Of a stretch of DNA of 64,000 nt, positions 39,193-50,562 are shown piece after piece. Numbering within the stretch: the first letter of the stretch is position 1; each line of letters opens with the position of its first letter. The DNA is taken from assembly GCF_025751435.1 (NCBI RefSeq), contig NZ_JAOWKY010000001.1:248001-312000 (forward strand). Reading direction: 5' to 3'. The notes under the pieces are model-generated. The model did no database searches and was not told the origin of the DNA. It saw only the letters and a program-made list of their open reading frames with translations. The position numbers and the translations under genes are program-made. Origin of the DNA: Albidovulum marisflavi (lineage in GTDB: Bacteria; Pseudomonadota; Alphaproteobacteria; Rhodobacterales; Rhodobacteraceae).

Positions 39193-40086
39193 ATGAGCGA
39201 CAAGAAAACCGAGCGCCGTGGGCTGGGAAGGGGACTTTCCGCCCTCATGGCTGATGTAAGCTTGGCGCCAGGCCGCGATGAGCAGGCTACCCCTCGTCGG
39301 GCCGAGGCTTTCATCCCCATCGAAAAGATTGAACCCAATCCCAACCAGCCCCGCAGGGACTTCGCGCCCGAGGCCCTTGAAGAACTTGCACAGTCGATTC
39401 GTGAAAAGGGCGTCATACTTCCGCTTCTGGTCAGGAAAAGCCCCGTAAAACCCGACTTCTACGAAATCGTTGCGGGCGAGCGGCGTTGGAGGGCGGCACA
39501 GGCGGCCCAGCTTCATGAAGTTCCGGTCCTGATTCGCGATTTCAACGACACCGAGGTTCTGGAAGTCGCGATCATCGAGAACATCCAGCGGGCCGACCTG
39601 AATCCGGTGGAGGAGGCGATGGCCTATCGTCAACTCATGGATCGCTTCGGTCACACGCAGGAAAAGATGGCCGAGGCGCTTTCCAAAAGCCGAAGCCACA
39701 TCGCAAACCTGCTTCGCCTTCTTCAACTGCCGGCGGAAGTCCTGACCTGGCTGCGGGAAGGGAAACTGTCGGCCGGTCACGCCCGTGCGTTGATTACCTG
39801 TCCAGATCCCGTGTCGCTCGCGCGCGACGTCATCTCTCGCGGTCTGTCCGTCCGTCAGACCGAAGAGCTTGCCCGCAAGAGCCAGGGCGGCGAAAGCCGC
39901 AAGCCGCGCGCCAAGGCCGAGTCAAAGGATGCCGACACGAAGGCGCTGGAGGGCGATCTGAGCGCAAACCTTGGTATGCGCGTCAGTATTTACCACAAGG
40001 GATTGGATGGTGGGGATCTGGTCATCAGTTACCGGTCGCTTGATGAGCTTGACGAACTTTGCCAGAAGCTTTCGGGATTTTCCTAG
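39193..40086 (+). CDS. parB: Chromosome partitioning protein ParB
   Basis: A 297-residue parS-binding CTPase. It has an N-terminal RGLGRGLSALM motif (ParA-interacting region, about 9-19), the CTP-binding GERRWRAA (about 95-102) and ENIQRADLNP motifs, a helix-turn-helix around 150-175 (LSKSRSHIANLLRLLQLP) that reads parS, and a C-terminal dimerisation domain after a basic linker. Two perfect parS sites lie 1.4 and 3.3 kb upstream. The stop codon overlaps that of the convergent ybaN gene in a CTAG. Confidence 0.96.
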   Translation: MSDKKTERRGLGRGLSALMADVSLAPGRDEQATPRRAEAFIPIEKIEPNPNQPRRDFAPEALEELAQSIREKGVILPLLVRKSPVKPDFYEIVAGERRWRAAQAAQLHEVPVLIRDFNDTEVLEVAIIENIQRADLNPVEEAMAYRQLMDRFGHTQEKMAEALSKSRSHIANLLRLLQLPAEVLTWLREGKLSAGHARALITCPDPVSLARDVISRGLSVRQTEELARKSQGGESRKPRAKAESKDADTKALEGDLSANLGMRVSIYHKGLDGGDLVISYRSLDELDELCQKLSGFS

Positions 40087-40439
40087 GCGTCCGGCCGCGT
40101 CCACAGGAAGGTCATGACACCGCAAAGCGCGGTGGACTGGATCAGCAGAACGGTCACGCCGAACCCCAAGCCCCACGTCAGCACGAGGGACGCAAGAACG
40201 GAGGCCGTGGCAAACAGTTTCGCGCGTCTGCTGACCGCGCCGCGCAGTTGCCAGTCCCTGATCGGCGGACCGAAGGTTTCATGGCCAACCAGCCAGTCGT
40301 GCAGCCTTTCGGACGATCGTGCGAAGCAGAAGGCCGACAAGAGCAGAAAGGGAACGGTCGGGAGCAGCGGCAGGAAAAGCCCGATGACCCCCAGCCCAAG
40401 CGACAGCAAGCCCGCGCCGATCCAAAGCGGTCGGATCAT
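40083..40439 (-). CDS. YbaN-family (DUF454) inner membrane protein
   Basis: A 118-residue membrane protein with the DUF454 signature GVIGLFLPLLPTVPFLLLSAFCFARSSERLH-type region (quoted in part: LPLLPTVPFLLL, about 24-35) and two C-terminal hydrophobic helices. The function of the family is unknown. It overlaps the hemW stop by four bases on the same strand, so it is the last gene of the rph-rdgB-ridA-hemW-ybaN operon. Confidence 0.88.
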   Translation of the reverse strand: MIRPLWIGAGLLSLGLGVIGLFLPLLPTVPFLLLSAFCFARSSERLHDWLVGHETFGPPIRDWQLRGAVSRRAKLFATASVLASLVLTWGLGFGVTVLLIQSTALCGVMTFLWTRPDA

Positions 40440-41593
40440 GGCAGAAGCTCCCGAATGACACCATTCAAGACGGCGCGCCCCGAGGCCGTGGCGCGCAACT
40501 GATCCGTCTCTTGCGTGACAAGGCCAAGCTCCGCGAGCCGCGCGACCGCGACCTGGTCAAGCGGGCTGCCCGAGATGGCGCGGTAGCGGGCAAGATCCAT
40601 GCCCTCGGCCAACCGCAGCGCCATCATCAAGTACTCGACCGCCTGTTCCTCGCGCGAGACATCCTGCGCGCTGGACTCGCCGGACCCCCGGCACTCGACG
40701 CTTTCCAGCCATGCCGAAGGCGACAGCGGTGTTTCGGTCGCAAGACGGCGCCCCCCCAATGTCAGGCGGCCATGTGCGCCCGGTCCAACCCCCGCATAGT
40801 CGCCGCAGCGCCAGTAAATCAGGTTGTGCCGGCTTTCCGATCCGGCGGCGGCGTGGTTCGAAACCTCATAGCCCGGCATCCCCGATGCAGCGCAAATATC
40901 CTGTGTTTCCAAGTACATATCAGCGGCCAGATCGTCATCTGGAAGCCCGCGCAGCCCGCCTGCCGCGTGCCGGGCGCCAAAGGCCGTCCCATCCTCGATC
41001 GTCAGCTGGTAAAGCGACAAGTGGTCGATCGCCATGCCCAACGCCTCGCGAAGTTCCCGCCGCCAGGCCTGGGCGTCTTGGTTTTGTCGGGCGTAGATCA
41101 GATCGAAGCTGACTCGGGAAAAGGTGTTGCGGGCGACATCGAAGGCGGCGCGAGCCTCGGCGACCGAATGCAGCCTTCCCAGTCGGCGCAGATCCTCGTC
41201 GTTCAGCGCCTGGACCCCCATCGAGATTCGATTGACGCCCGCATCGGCGTAACCGCGAAAACGTCCGGCCTCGACAGAGCCCGGATTCGCTTCCAGCGTC
41301 ACCTCCAGATCGTTGGCGGGAACCCACAGGGCGCGCACGCGGTCCAGAATCGCGAAAACGGTCTCGGGCTCCATCAACGAAGGCGTGCCGCCGCCAAAGA
41401 AAACCGTGTTCAATACCCGCGGCCCCGTCAGCGCGGCGACCCGGTCCAGTTCCGCCAGATAGGCCGATTGCCACCGCCGCTGGTCAATCGTCGCCGCGAC
41501 ATGGCTGTTGAAGTCGCAATAGGGGCACTTGGAGGCGCAGAACGGCCAGTGCAGGTACAGGCCGAAACCGCCGTGCCGCCAGTCTTCCACCAT
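40436..41593 (-). CDS. hemW: Radical SAM heme chaperone HemW
   Basis: A 385-residue radical SAM protein with CASKCPYC (cysteines 19, 23, 26), which binds the 4Fe-4S cluster, preceded by the LYLHWPFC context typical of HemW/HemN. FFGGGTPSL follows. Unlike true oxygen-independent coproporphyrinogen oxidases, HemW acts in heme delivery to respiratory enzymes; older annotations call it HemN-like. The ATG at 41593 overlaps the ridA stop. Confidence 0.93.
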   Translation of the reverse strand: MVEDWRHGGFGLYLHWPFCASKCPYCDFNSHVAATIDQRRWQSAYLAELDRVAALTGPRVLNTVFFGGGTPSLMEPETVFAILDRVRALWVPANDLEVTLEANPGSVEAGRFRGYADAGVNRISMGVQALNDEDLRRLGRLHSVAEARAAFDVARNTFSRVSFDLIYARQNQDAQAWRRELREALGMAIDHLSLYQLTIEDGTAFGARHAAGGLRGLPDDDLAADMYLETQDICAASGMPGYEVSNHAAAGSESRHNLIYWRCGDYAGVGPGAHGRLTLGGRRLATETPLSPSAWLESVECRGSGESSAQDVSREEQAVEYLMMALRLAEGMDLARYRAISGSPLDQVAVARLAELGLVTQETDQLRATASGRAVLNGVIRELLP

Positions 41594-41973
41594 CAACCCT
41601 TGAATGCCGTGACTTCGATTTCGATCTTCATCTCGGGCTTGATCAGACCGGCGACGACCATCGTTGCAGCGGGACGAATGTCGCCAAGATGTTCGCCCAG
41701 AACCGGCACGACGGCATCGACCAGCGCTGTGTCGATGATCGTGTACTGCACGCGGACGATATCCTGCATGGTGAAACCACCTTCATTCAGCGCCCAGGCG
41801 ATTGTCGCAAAGCAGTTGCGCGCCTGGTCTTCGACACCCTCGGGCATCGTCATGGTCGCGTAATCGTATCCCGTGACGCCTGAAACGAAGCACCAGCCGC
41901 CCTTGACGACGGCTCGGCTGTAACCAAAGGTTTTCTCGAACGGAGATCCCGTCGAAATCAGCGTCGCGGTCAT
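41593..41973 (-). CDS. RidA-family enamine/imine deaminase-like protein
   Basis: A 126-residue Rid-family protein (YjgF fold). The arginine that binds the carboxylate of enamine intermediates is present in DIRPAATMVV (about 99-108). It differs from canonical RidA in the N-terminal half, so it may belong to another Rid subgroup. It overlaps rdgB (ATGA) and hemW. Confidence 0.9.
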   Translation of the reverse strand: MTATLISTGSPFEKTFGYSRAVVKGGWCFVSGVTGYDYATMTMPEGVEDQARNCFATIAWALNEGGFTMQDIVRVQYTIIDTALVDAVVPVLGEHLGDIRPAATMVVAGLIKPEMKIEIEVTAFKG

Positions 41974-42584
41974 TTCGCCCCCTCTATACAGGTCATCAAC
42001 TTGCGAAACGCATCGGCGCGGTGGCTGATGCTGTTCTTGAGGCCCGGATCCATTTCTCCGAACGTAATATCATGGCCTTCGGGCTGAAACATGGGGTCGT
42101 AGCCATGCCCTTGCATCCCACGCATCGGCCAGACGACCTGACCTTCGACCTTGCCTTCGAAAACCGCATCGCTCCCATCCGGCCATGCCAGCACAAGCGT
42201 CGAGCGGAAACGAGCGGTGCGCGGGTAGGGGGCGCTTGCAGCCTCCAGCTCGGACCAGGTGCGCGTCATGGCCTGCACGAAGTCGCGCCCGTTCGGGGTT
42301 TCGGCCCAGTCCGCCGTGTAAACGCCGGGCGCGCCGCCAAGACCATCCACCTCGATCCCGCTGTCGTCGGCCAGCGCGGGAAGGCCGGTCGCGCGCGCTG
42401 CGGCATGCGCCTTGATCCGCGCGTTGCCCACGAAGGTGGTTTCGGTCTCCTCCGGCTCCGGCAGACGCATTTCGGCGGCGCCCACACAGGCGATGCCGAA
42501 GGGCGCCAGCATCGCCGCGATCTCCTCAAGCTTGCCCTTGTTGTGAGTCGCGACCAGCAGGCGGTCACCGGTGAACGTCCGCAT
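41970..42584 (-). CDS. rdgB: RdgB/HAM1-family non-canonical purine NTP pyrophosphatase
   Basis: A 204-residue enzyme that removes dITP, XTP and similar mutagenic nucleotides. Family motifs: ATHNKGKLEE (about 12-21), ADDSGIEVDGLGGAPGVY (about 75-92) with the catalytic aspartate, GHGYDPMFQPEG, and SHRADAFRKL near the end. Its ATG shares one base with the rph stop. Confidence 0.95.
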   Translation of the reverse strand: MRTFTGDRLLVATHNKGKLEEIAAMLAPFGIACVGAAEMRLPEPEETETTFVGNARIKAHAAARATGLPALADDSGIEVDGLGGAPGVYTADWAETPNGRDFVQAMTRTWSELEAASAPYPRTARFRSTLVLAWPDGSDAVFEGKVEGQVVWPMRGMQGHGYDPMFQPEGHDITFGEMDPGLKNSISHRADAFRKLMTCIEGAK

Positions 42585-43294
42585 CAGATCGCCGCCTTCT
42601 GCGCCTCGACCAGCCTTGCGACCCCGGCCTCGGACAGGTCCAGAAGCGTTCCCATCTCTTCCCGGCTGAAAGTCGCGCCCTCGGCCGACATCTGCACCTC
42701 GATCAGCCGCCCGCGTCCGGTCAGGATGAAATTGCCATCTGTTCCCGCCTCACTGTCCTCGGCGTAGTCGAGGTCAAGGACCGGCTGGCCGGCGTAGATG
42801 CCGCAGGATACCGCCGCCACGTGATCCACGATCGGATCGCTGGAGATCGCGCCGGTCTTCAGCAGCTTGTTGACCGCAAGCCGAAGCGCGACCCATCCAC
42901 CGGTGATCGAGGCGCAGCGCGTGCCGCCGTCCGCTTGGATTACGTCGCAGTCAACGACGATCTGGCGTTCGCCCAAGGCCACACGATCGATGCCAGCGCG
43001 CAGAGCTCGACCAATAAGCCTTTGAATTTCTTGTGTTCTTCCGGATTGCTTGCCCGCCGCCGCCTCGCGCCGGTTTCGCGTGTTGGTCGCCCGTGGCAGC
43101 ATTCCGTATTCCGCCGTCACCCAGCCAAGTCCAGTGCCCTTCAGGAACGACGGCGCCTTGTCCTCAATCGTGGCGGTGCACAGGACGTGCGTGTCGCCGC
43201 AGCGGATCAGGCAAGACCCCTCCGCGTGCTTGGTGACGCCCGTTTCGATCGATATCACGCGCATTTCATCCAGCTTGCGGCCAGAGGGTCTCAT
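42584..43294 (-). CDS. rph: Ribonuclease PH
   Basis: A 236-residue phosphorolytic exoribonuclease that trims tRNA 3' ends. It starts with the family's [12 protein letters not shown] at the ATG at 43294, and has [14 protein letters not shown] and the phosphate-site [15 protein letters not shown] (about 84-98), plus [13 protein letters not shown]. First gene of the leftward rph-rdgB-ridA-hemW-ybaN operon, divergent from hrcA. The rph/hrcA arrangement is common in alphaproteobacteria. Confidence 0.96.
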   Translation of the reverse strand: MRPSGRKLDEMRVISIETGVTKHAEGSCLIRCGDTHVLCTATIEDKAPSFLKGTGLGWVTAEYGMLPRATNTRNRREAAAGKQSGRTQEIQRLIGRALRAGIDRVALGERQIVVDCDVIQADGGTRCASITGGWVALRLAVNKLLKTGAISSDPIVDHVAAVSCGIYAGQPVLDLDYAEDSEAGTDGNFILTGRGRLIEVQMSAEGATFSREEMGTLLDLSEAGVARLVEAQKAAI

Positions 43295-43356
43295 GTCATC
43301 GTCCTTTCCTTGCTTGCCGCCACATATCGCCCGTCGGCGCGTTCTTGCAACCCCGA

Positions 43357-43393
43357 TTGACGCCCGGCCCGGCAACTCCTTAATTTCAAGGAG
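43357..43393 (+). promoter_or_regulatory. hrcA upstream region: possible promoter and short inverted repeat
   Basis: TTGACG (43357-43362) could be a -35 element with a weak AT-rich -10 around 43380-43386. CTCCTT (43376-43381) and AAGGAG (43388-43393) form a 6-bp inverted repeat around AATTTC, placing a Shine-Dalgarno-like AAGGAG in a stem. No CIRCE element, the usual HrcA operator, is visible. Confidence 0.35.
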
Positions 43394-43409
43394 GGAAGCG
43401 CGAACCGAC

Positions 43410-44486
43410 ATGCATACGACACCGGAAATTCTGTCAGAACTCAACGAACGCTCGCGCGAGGTCTTCCGGCGCGTGGTCGAGGGATATCTCGATACCGGGG
43501 ATCCCGTTGGATCGCGCACCCTGACGCGATCGATGACGGAAAAGCTTTCGGCTGCGACGATCCGCAACGTGATGCAGGACCTGGAATATCTGGGCCTGCT
43601 GGACAGTCCGCATGTGTCGGCCGGGCGCGTGCCCACGCAGCTTGGTCTTCGGCTGTTCGTCGACGGGTTGATGGAGGTCGGCTCCGTCTCTGCCGAGGAC
43701 CGGCAGACAATCGAGGCGACCCTGGGCGGGAACGAGCCGGGCGTCAGCGCCATGCTGGACCGGGTCGGCGCGGCGCTGTCCGGCATTACTCACGGCGCCA
43801 GCCTGGTTCTGACACCGAAGCACGAGGCGCCAATCCGCCATATCGAGTTCGTGTCGCTGTCGCCGGATCGCGCGCTGGTCGTTCTGGTCTTTGCCGACGG
43901 TCACGTCGAAAACCGTATCTTCACCCCGCCGGTTGGGCAGACCCCCTCGTCGATGCGGGAGGCCGCGAACTTCCTGAACGCCCTTGCCGAGGGCCGGACG
44001 TTGTCCGAGTTGCGAAGCCACATTCGCCAGGAAATCGTCCGACGCCGGCAGGAGCTGGATACCCTTGCGCAGGAATTGGTCGAAAGCGGGCTCGCGCTCT
44101 GGGAAAATGCCGGGGAATCATACGAAAGGCTGATCGTTCGCGGCCGGTCCAACCTGGTCGATCAGACCGAAGCGGGCGATCTTGAGCGCATCCGGACGCT
44201 TTTCGACGACCTCGAACGCAAGCGGGACATCGCCGAATTCCTGGAACTGGCCGAAAGCGGCGATGGGGTGCGCATTTTCATTGGGTCGGAGAACAAACTT
44301 TTCTCACTTTCCGGTTCCTCTTTGGTGGTCTCTCCCTATATGAACGCTGACCGTAAGATCATCGGCGCCGTGGGCGTGATCGGTCCGACGCGGCTCAACT
44401 ACGGGCGCATCGTCCCGATCGTGGACTACACGGCGCAGCTTGTCGGGCGGCTTCTGTCCGGCGGGCGCAAAGGACAAGACTTATGA
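43410..44486 (+). CDS. hrcA: Heat-inducible transcription repressor HrcA
   Basis: A 358-residue HrcA repressor. The N-terminal winged helix includes [13 protein letters not shown] (about 26-38), [17 protein letters not shown] and HVSAGRVPT, all family signatures. The C-terminal GAF-like dimerisation domain has the conserved [19 protein letters not shown] (about 331-349). HrcA represses groESL and often dnaK operons through CIRCE. The start overlaps nothing upstream; its stop overlaps the grpE start by four bases. Confidence 0.95.
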   Translation: MHTTPEILSELNERSREVFRRVVEGYLDTGDPVGSRTLTRSMTEKLSAATIRNVMQDLEYLGLLDSPHVSAGRVPTQLGLRLFVDGLMEVGSVSAEDRQTIEATLGGNEPGVSAMLDRVGAALSGITHGASLVLTPKHEAPIRHIEFVSLSPDRALVVLVFADGHVENRIFTPPVGQTPSSMREAANFLNALAEGRTLSELRSHIRQEIVRRRQELDTLAQELVESGLALWENAGESYERLIVRGRSNLVDQTEAGDLERIRTLFDDLERKRDIAEFLELAESGDGVRIFIGSENKLFSLSGSSLVVSPYMNADRKIIGAVGVIGPTRLNYGRIVPIVDYTAQLVGRLLSGGRKGQDL

Positions 44487-45031
44487 GTGACATGAAGAAA
44501 GACGAGATTGCCGAGGACCAGGCCCTGATGGGCGAAGAGGGGATCGACGCGGAGCCCGCGGCGGCCGAGATCGAAGCGCTGCGCGCCGAGCGCGACGATT
44601 ACCGTGACCGGTTCATGCGCGCGCTGGCCGATGCGGAAAACGCCCGCAAGCGGGGCGAGCGGGATCGCAGAGAGGCGGAACAATACGGCGGATCGAAGCT
44701 GGCCCGTGACCTGCTGCCGGTCTACGACAACCTGAGGCGCGCGCTGGACGCGGTCGGAGAGGAACAGCGGGACTCCGCCAAAGCCCTGATCGAAGGCGTG
44801 GAGCTGACGCTGCGCGAGCTTGTGAATGTGCTGACCCGGCACGGGGTCACGCCGGTGGCGCCCGCGGTGGGCGACCCGTTCGATCCGCAAGTCCATCAGG
44901 CGATGTTCGAGGCGCCGGTGCCAGGAACCAAGGCCGGCGACATCATTCAGGTCATGACCGAGGGATTCATGCTGCACGAGCGGCTTTTGCGGCCGGCGCA
45001 GGTGGGTGTCAGCTCGACCCCCAAATCGTAG
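44483..45031 (+). CDS. grpE: GrpE nucleotide exchange factor
   Basis: A 182-residue DnaK co-chaperone. An acidic N-terminus leads to a long coiled-coil helix (about 30-80) with the conserved DRFMRALADAENARKR, then LLPVYDNLRRAL and the beta domain with HQAMFEAPVPGT and GFMLHERLLRPAQVGVS. ATGA overlap with hrcA. dnaK and dnaJ are not in the window. A terminator follows. Confidence 0.96.
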   Translation: MSDMKKDEIAEDQALMGEEGIDAEPAAAEIEALRAERDDYRDRFMRALADAENARKRGERDRREAEQYGGSKLARDLLPVYDNLRRALDAVGEEQRDSAKALIEGVELTLRELVNVLTRHGVTPVAPAVGDPFDPQVHQAMFEAPVPGTKAGDIIQVMTEGFMLHERLLRPAQVGVSSTPKS

Positions 45032-45041
45032 CACGGAAAAA

Positions 45042-45061
45042 CGGGGGCCGCAGGGCCCCCG
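45042..45061. terminator. Bidirectional terminator between grpE and tmpB
   Basis: An 8-bp perfect stem, CGGGGGCC (45042-45049) and GGCCCCCG (45054-45061), with a GCAG loop. The flanks are A-rich on the left and CTTTG on the right, so it can serve both the rightward grpE and the leftward tmpB transcript. Confidence 0.8.
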
Positions 45062-45068
45062 CGCTTTG

Positions 45069-46889
<1,821 letters not shown>

Positions 46890-46900
46890 CGGTTTTGGTT

Positions 46901-47773
46901 ATGGATGGGCGTAACTTCGACAACTTGCCGCTGGAATGGGTCCGCGCGTTCGAGGCCGCCGGGCGAACGGGCAGCTTTTCGGCTGCCGCGCGCGATCTTG
47001 GGCTGACCCAGGCCGCCGTTAGCCAGCGGATCGGCAATCTCGAGGCGCGGCTGGGCGCCCCCCTGTTCCTGCGGCAGCCGCGCGGCGTTGTCCTGACGGT
47101 CGAGGGGGAAGCCTGGCTGCCGGCCGTCTCGGACGCGCTGACGACCTTGCGCCAAAGCGCCGAGGAGCTGTTTGCCGCGCGGCGCAGGCGCATCGCCATT
47201 TCGGCCAGCGCCTCGGTCACGGAACTTTGGATCGCGCCCCGTCTGGCCGGATTGCCGCCTGAGCAGCGGCCGGAACTGGTGTTCCAGACGATGGTGCTTT
47301 CGGCGGCTGAAGCCGGGTCCGGGCCACAACCCGTGCGCATTCGATATGGCGCTGGCGGCTGGCGCGAACCGTTCCAATCGCCGCTTTATCCCGAAGCGCT
47401 TTGTCCCGTGGCCGCGCCTGGCCTTGTCGCTCTCGGCGGGGAGTGGAGCCGCCTGCCCACAATCGGTCTCACGGGACCTAGGGCAGGCTGGAAAGAGTGG
47501 TGCGCGATGGCCAAGCGCCCCTCGCTTCCCGCCCCGTCAGTCCGGTTCGACAGTTTCGCCGCAGCGCTTGCCGCCGCGCGCGAAGGGGCCGGGGTGCTTC
47601 TTGCCTCGCTGCCGCTATGCGCACGGGAAATCAGTCAGGGCAGGCTGGTCAAGCTTTGCGACACAGTCCTGCGCCCGCGCGAAACATACTGGATTCTGGC
47701 TGGAACAGAGACTGTTTCACGTCGTCAGTGGTCGATGTTGACGGATCTTTTGTGCGAATTCGGGCCTGCCTAG
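46901..47773 (+). CDS. LysR-family transcriptional regulator of the tmp genes
   Basis: A 290-residue LysR regulator. The N-terminal winged helix (about 7-65) has AAGRTGSFSAAARDLGLTQAAVSQRIGNLE-type residues; the rest is a type 2 periplasmic-binding-like effector domain closest in style to GcvA regulators. It is divergent from tmpAB and likely controls them in response to a quaternary-ammonium phosphonate or its product. The ATG at 46901 is used; a TTG two codons upstream is possible. The stop codon overlaps that of mutS in CTAG. Confidence 0.88.
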   Translation: MDGRNFDNLPLEWVRAFEAAGRTGSFSAAARDLGLTQAAVSQRIGNLEARLGAPLFLRQPRGVVLTVEGEAWLPAVSDALTTLRQSAEELFAARRRRIAISASASVTELWIAPRLAGLPPEQRPELVFQTMVLSAAEAGSGPQPVRIRYGAGGWREPFQSPLYPEALCPVAAPGLVALGGEWSRLPTIGLTGPRAGWKEWCAMAKRPSLPAPSVRFDSFAAALAAAREGAGVLLASLPLCAREISQGRLVKLCDTVLRPRETYWILAGTETVSRRQWSMLTDLLCEFGPA

Positions 47774-50415
47774 CGATCGAGCAGTCCTTTCAGATCATAA
47801 AGCGCCTTCAAAGCCTCCAAAGGGCTCATCTCGTCGGGATGCAGACCGCGAAGCTGCTCTTCGACCGGCGAGGTGCCCTTGACGGGGCGCGGTGGCGCGA
47901 CCGTGGCGGCACTGAAGAGCGGCAGGTCGTCGATCAGCGCATGCTTGCGCGTGCCCCCTTCGCGCTCGCCCTTCTCAAGCGCCTCAAGCACGACCTTTGC
48001 GCGCTCGACCACGCTGGCGGGCAGGCCGGCAAGCCGCGCAACCTGAACTCCGTAGCTACGATCCGCGGCTCCCTTGCGTACCTCGTGCAGGAAGATGACC
48101 TCACCCTCCCACTCCTTGACGGCGACTGTGGCGTTTTCCACCCCATGAAGCTTCTGCGAGAGCGCCGTCATCTCGTGGTAGTGGGTGGCGAACAGCGCGC
48201 GGCAACGGTTGCTTTCGTGCAGGTGTTCAAGCGTGGCCCAGGCGATCGAAAGCCCGTCATAGGTCGCGGTGCCGCGCCCGATTTCGTCCAGGATCACCAG
48301 TGCGCGGTCATCGGCCTGGTTGAGGATTGCGGCAGTTTCCACCATTTCCACCATGAAGGTGGATCGTCCCCGCGCCAGGTCGTCGGCGGCGCCAACGCGG
48401 CTGAACAGCTGGCTCACCAGTCCGATATGGGCGCTGCGTGCGGGAACGAAGCTGCCCGCCTGAGCCAGAAGCGCGATCAGCGCATTCTGCCTGAGGAAGG
48501 TCGACTTGCCCGCCATGTTCGGACCGGTCAGCAGCCAGATCGCCGGCGTCTGATCGTCCGTCAGCGCGCAGTCGTTGGCGACGAAGCTTTCACCCGAACG
48601 GCGCAGCGCCCGCTCAACGACCGGGTGCCGCCCGCCCCGTATCTCGAATGCACGGCTGTCATCGACCTTCGGTTCGCACCAGTCCTCCCCCCGTGCCAGA
48701 TCGGCAAAGGCCGCGGTCAGGTCGATTTCCGCCAATGCGCGGGCCGCCGTGGATATTTGCGCCGCGGCGTTCAGCACCTGGGCCCTGAGTTCTTCGAACA
48801 GGCGCTTCTCGATCTCGAGCGCCAGGTTTCCGGCATTCAGGATGCGGGTTTCCATCTCTGACAGCGGAACCGTCGTGAAGCGGACCTGGTTCGCGGTCGT
48901 CTGCCGGTGGATGAAGGTTTCGTTCAGCGGCGCGGAAAGCATCCGTTCCGCATGGGTCGCCGTGGTTTCGACGAAATAGCCCAGCACGTTGTTGTGCTTG
49001 ATCTTCAGGCTCTGGATCCCGGTCAGTTCCGCGTATTCCGCCTGCATCCGGCCGATTACGCCGCGGCCACGGTCACGCAGTTCTCGCGCATCGTCCAGTT
49101 CGCTGTCATGCCCCGTCGCGATGAACCCTCCGTCACGGATCAGAAGCGGGGGTTCCGCGACCAGTGCCGCCTCGAGCAGATCGACAAGCTCACGAAAACC
49201 CAGAAGGTTGCGGGCCTCCTCGGCCAGGCGTGACGGGGTGCCGGTGGACAATTGCCCGGAGATGATTTCCGCCTCGGCCAGCCCGGCCCGGATCGCAGCA
49301 AGGTCGCGCGGCCCACCGCGTTCCAGTGCAAGCCGCGACAGCGCCCTGTCGATGTCCGGAACCTTGCGCAGCTGTATCCGCAGCGCCTCGGTCAGCTGGG
49401 AGGCATCAACCAGGTGCCTTACGCCCTCCAGGCGGTCATGTATGACCCCAAGATCGCGCGAAGGCGCGGCAAGCCGGCGCTCAAGAAGCCGTGCGCCGGC
49501 TGCCGTCACGGTCCGGTCGATGGCAGCGATCAGCGATCCCTCGCGCCCGCCCGAAAGCGCCTGAGTGATCTCGAGGTTGCGGCGCGTCGCGGCGTCGATC
49601 TGGACCACGCCGCCCGGCATCTCCTTGACCGGGCGCCGCAACAGGGGAAGCTTCCCACGCTGGGTCAGGTCCAGGTATTCGACGATCGCCCCCATCGCGG
49701 CGGTTTCCGCGCGGTCGAAGGTTCCGAACCCTTCAGCGGTGGCGACGTCGTATAGCGCGCAAAGCCTGCGTTGGGCTCCCGCGCTGTCGAAGGCGGCGCG
49801 CGCAAGCGGGGTGACCGGCAGGCCGGTATCCCCGATGAGGTCGGCGCGATCCTGCGACAGTGCCTCGCTTACCAGAAGTTCGCGCGGGGCCAGTCGCGCC
49901 AGTTCCGGTCCAAGGCGCGGGGCCGGGCAGGGCACAACGCGGAACTCGCCGGTCGATATGTCGACCCAGGCCAGGGCCGCCGCATCGCGGACCTCGGCCC
50001 AGGCGGCAAGGTAGTTGTGACGCCGCGCTTCAAGCAGCGTCTCCTCGGTCAGGGTGCCGGGCGTGACCAGCCGCACGACATCGCGTGCGACCACGGATTT
50101 CGACCCGCGCTTCTTCGCCTCGGCCGGGTCTTCCATCTGCTCGGCGATGGCCACGCGGAACCCCTTGCGGATCAGCGTTAGCAGGTAGCCTTCCGCAGCA
50201 TGGACCGGCACGCCGCACATCGGGATGTCCTTGCCCAGGTGCTGGCCGCGCTTGGTCAGCGCGATGTCGAGCGCCGCCGCCGCCGCTTCCGCGTCGTCAA
50301 AGAACATCTCGTAGAAGTCGCCCATCCGGTAGAACAGCAGCGCGTCGGCATAGCGCCCCTTGATCTCCAGATACTGCGCCATCATTGGCGTCACGATGCC
50401 GTCGCTTGCGTTCAC
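47770..50415 (-). CDS. mutS: DNA mismatch repair protein MutS
   Basis: An 881-residue mismatch-recognition ATPase. The N-terminal mismatch-binding motif is FYRMGDFYEMF (about 28-38, with the F-x-E pair). The C-terminal ABC-type ATPase has GPNMAGKST, the Q loop, Walker B VILDEIGRGTATYDGLS and the FATHYHEMTAL histidine switch. Start is GTG at 50415 after GGGGG; an in-frame ATG ten codons downstream is the alternative. It is divergent from maeB. Confidence 0.96.
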   Translation of the reverse strand: MNASDGIVTPMMAQYLEIKGRYADALLFYRMGDFYEMFFDDAEAAAAALDIALTKRGQHLGKDIPMCGVPVHAAEGYLLTLIRKGFRVAIAEQMEDPAEAKKRGSKSVVARDVVRLVTPGTLTEETLLEARRHNYLAAWAEVRDAAALAWVDISTGEFRVVPCPAPRLGPELARLAPRELLVSEALSQDRADLIGDTGLPVTPLARAAFDSAGAQRRLCALYDVATAEGFGTFDRAETAAMGAIVEYLDLTQRGKLPLLRRPVKEMPGGVVQIDAATRRNLEITQALSGGREGSLIAAIDRTVTAAGARLLERRLAAPSRDLGVIHDRLEGVRHLVDASQLTEALRIQLRKVPDIDRALSRLALERGGPRDLAAIRAGLAEAEIISGQLSTGTPSRLAEEARNLLGFRELVDLLEAALVAEPPLLIRDGGFIATGHDSELDDARELRDRGRGVIGRMQAEYAELTGIQSLKIKHNNVLGYFVETTATHAERMLSAPLNETFIHRQTTANQVRFTTVPLSEMETRILNAGNLALEIEKRLFEELRAQVLNAAAQISTAARALAEIDLTAAFADLARGEDWCEPKVDDSRAFEIRGGRHPVVERALRRSGESFVANDCALTDDQTPAIWLLTGPNMAGKSTFLRQNALIALLAQAGSFVPARSAHIGLVSQLFSRVGAADDLARGRSTFMVEMVETAAILNQADDRALVILDEIGRGTATYDGLSIAWATLEHLHESNRCRALFATHYHEMTALSQKLHGVENATVAVKEWEGEVIFLHEVRKGAADRSYGVQVARLAGLPASVVERAKVVLEALEKGEREGGTRKHALIDDLPLFSAATVAPPRPVKGTSPVEEQLRGLHPDEMSPLEALKALYDLKGLLDR

Positions 50416-50479
50416 GGTGCCCCCCTGATCCGCCGCGACCCTACAAAAGCCCGACGGGGGCGGAAAGGGGCAAGTCTTT

Positions 50480-50509
50480 TTGCGCTAACTTTGGGGGCGC
50501 TGTTATTGT
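50480..50509 (+). promoter_or_regulatory. Possible maeB promoter
   Basis: TTGCGC (50480-50485) and TATTGT (50504-50509) in the 147-bp mutS/maeB gap could be -35 and -10 elements with an 18-base spacer. The match is moderate. Confidence 0.3.
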
Positions 50510-50562
50510 GGATGCACTGCCCGCTCGCTATGACGACGCAAAGGCACAAGGAAACGTCGCAA

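Noticed and set aside
47713-47722. TGTTTCACGT, half of a parS site in the LysR gene
   Set aside because: The right arm (CGTCAG) does not complete the palindrome, so ParB recognition is unlikely.
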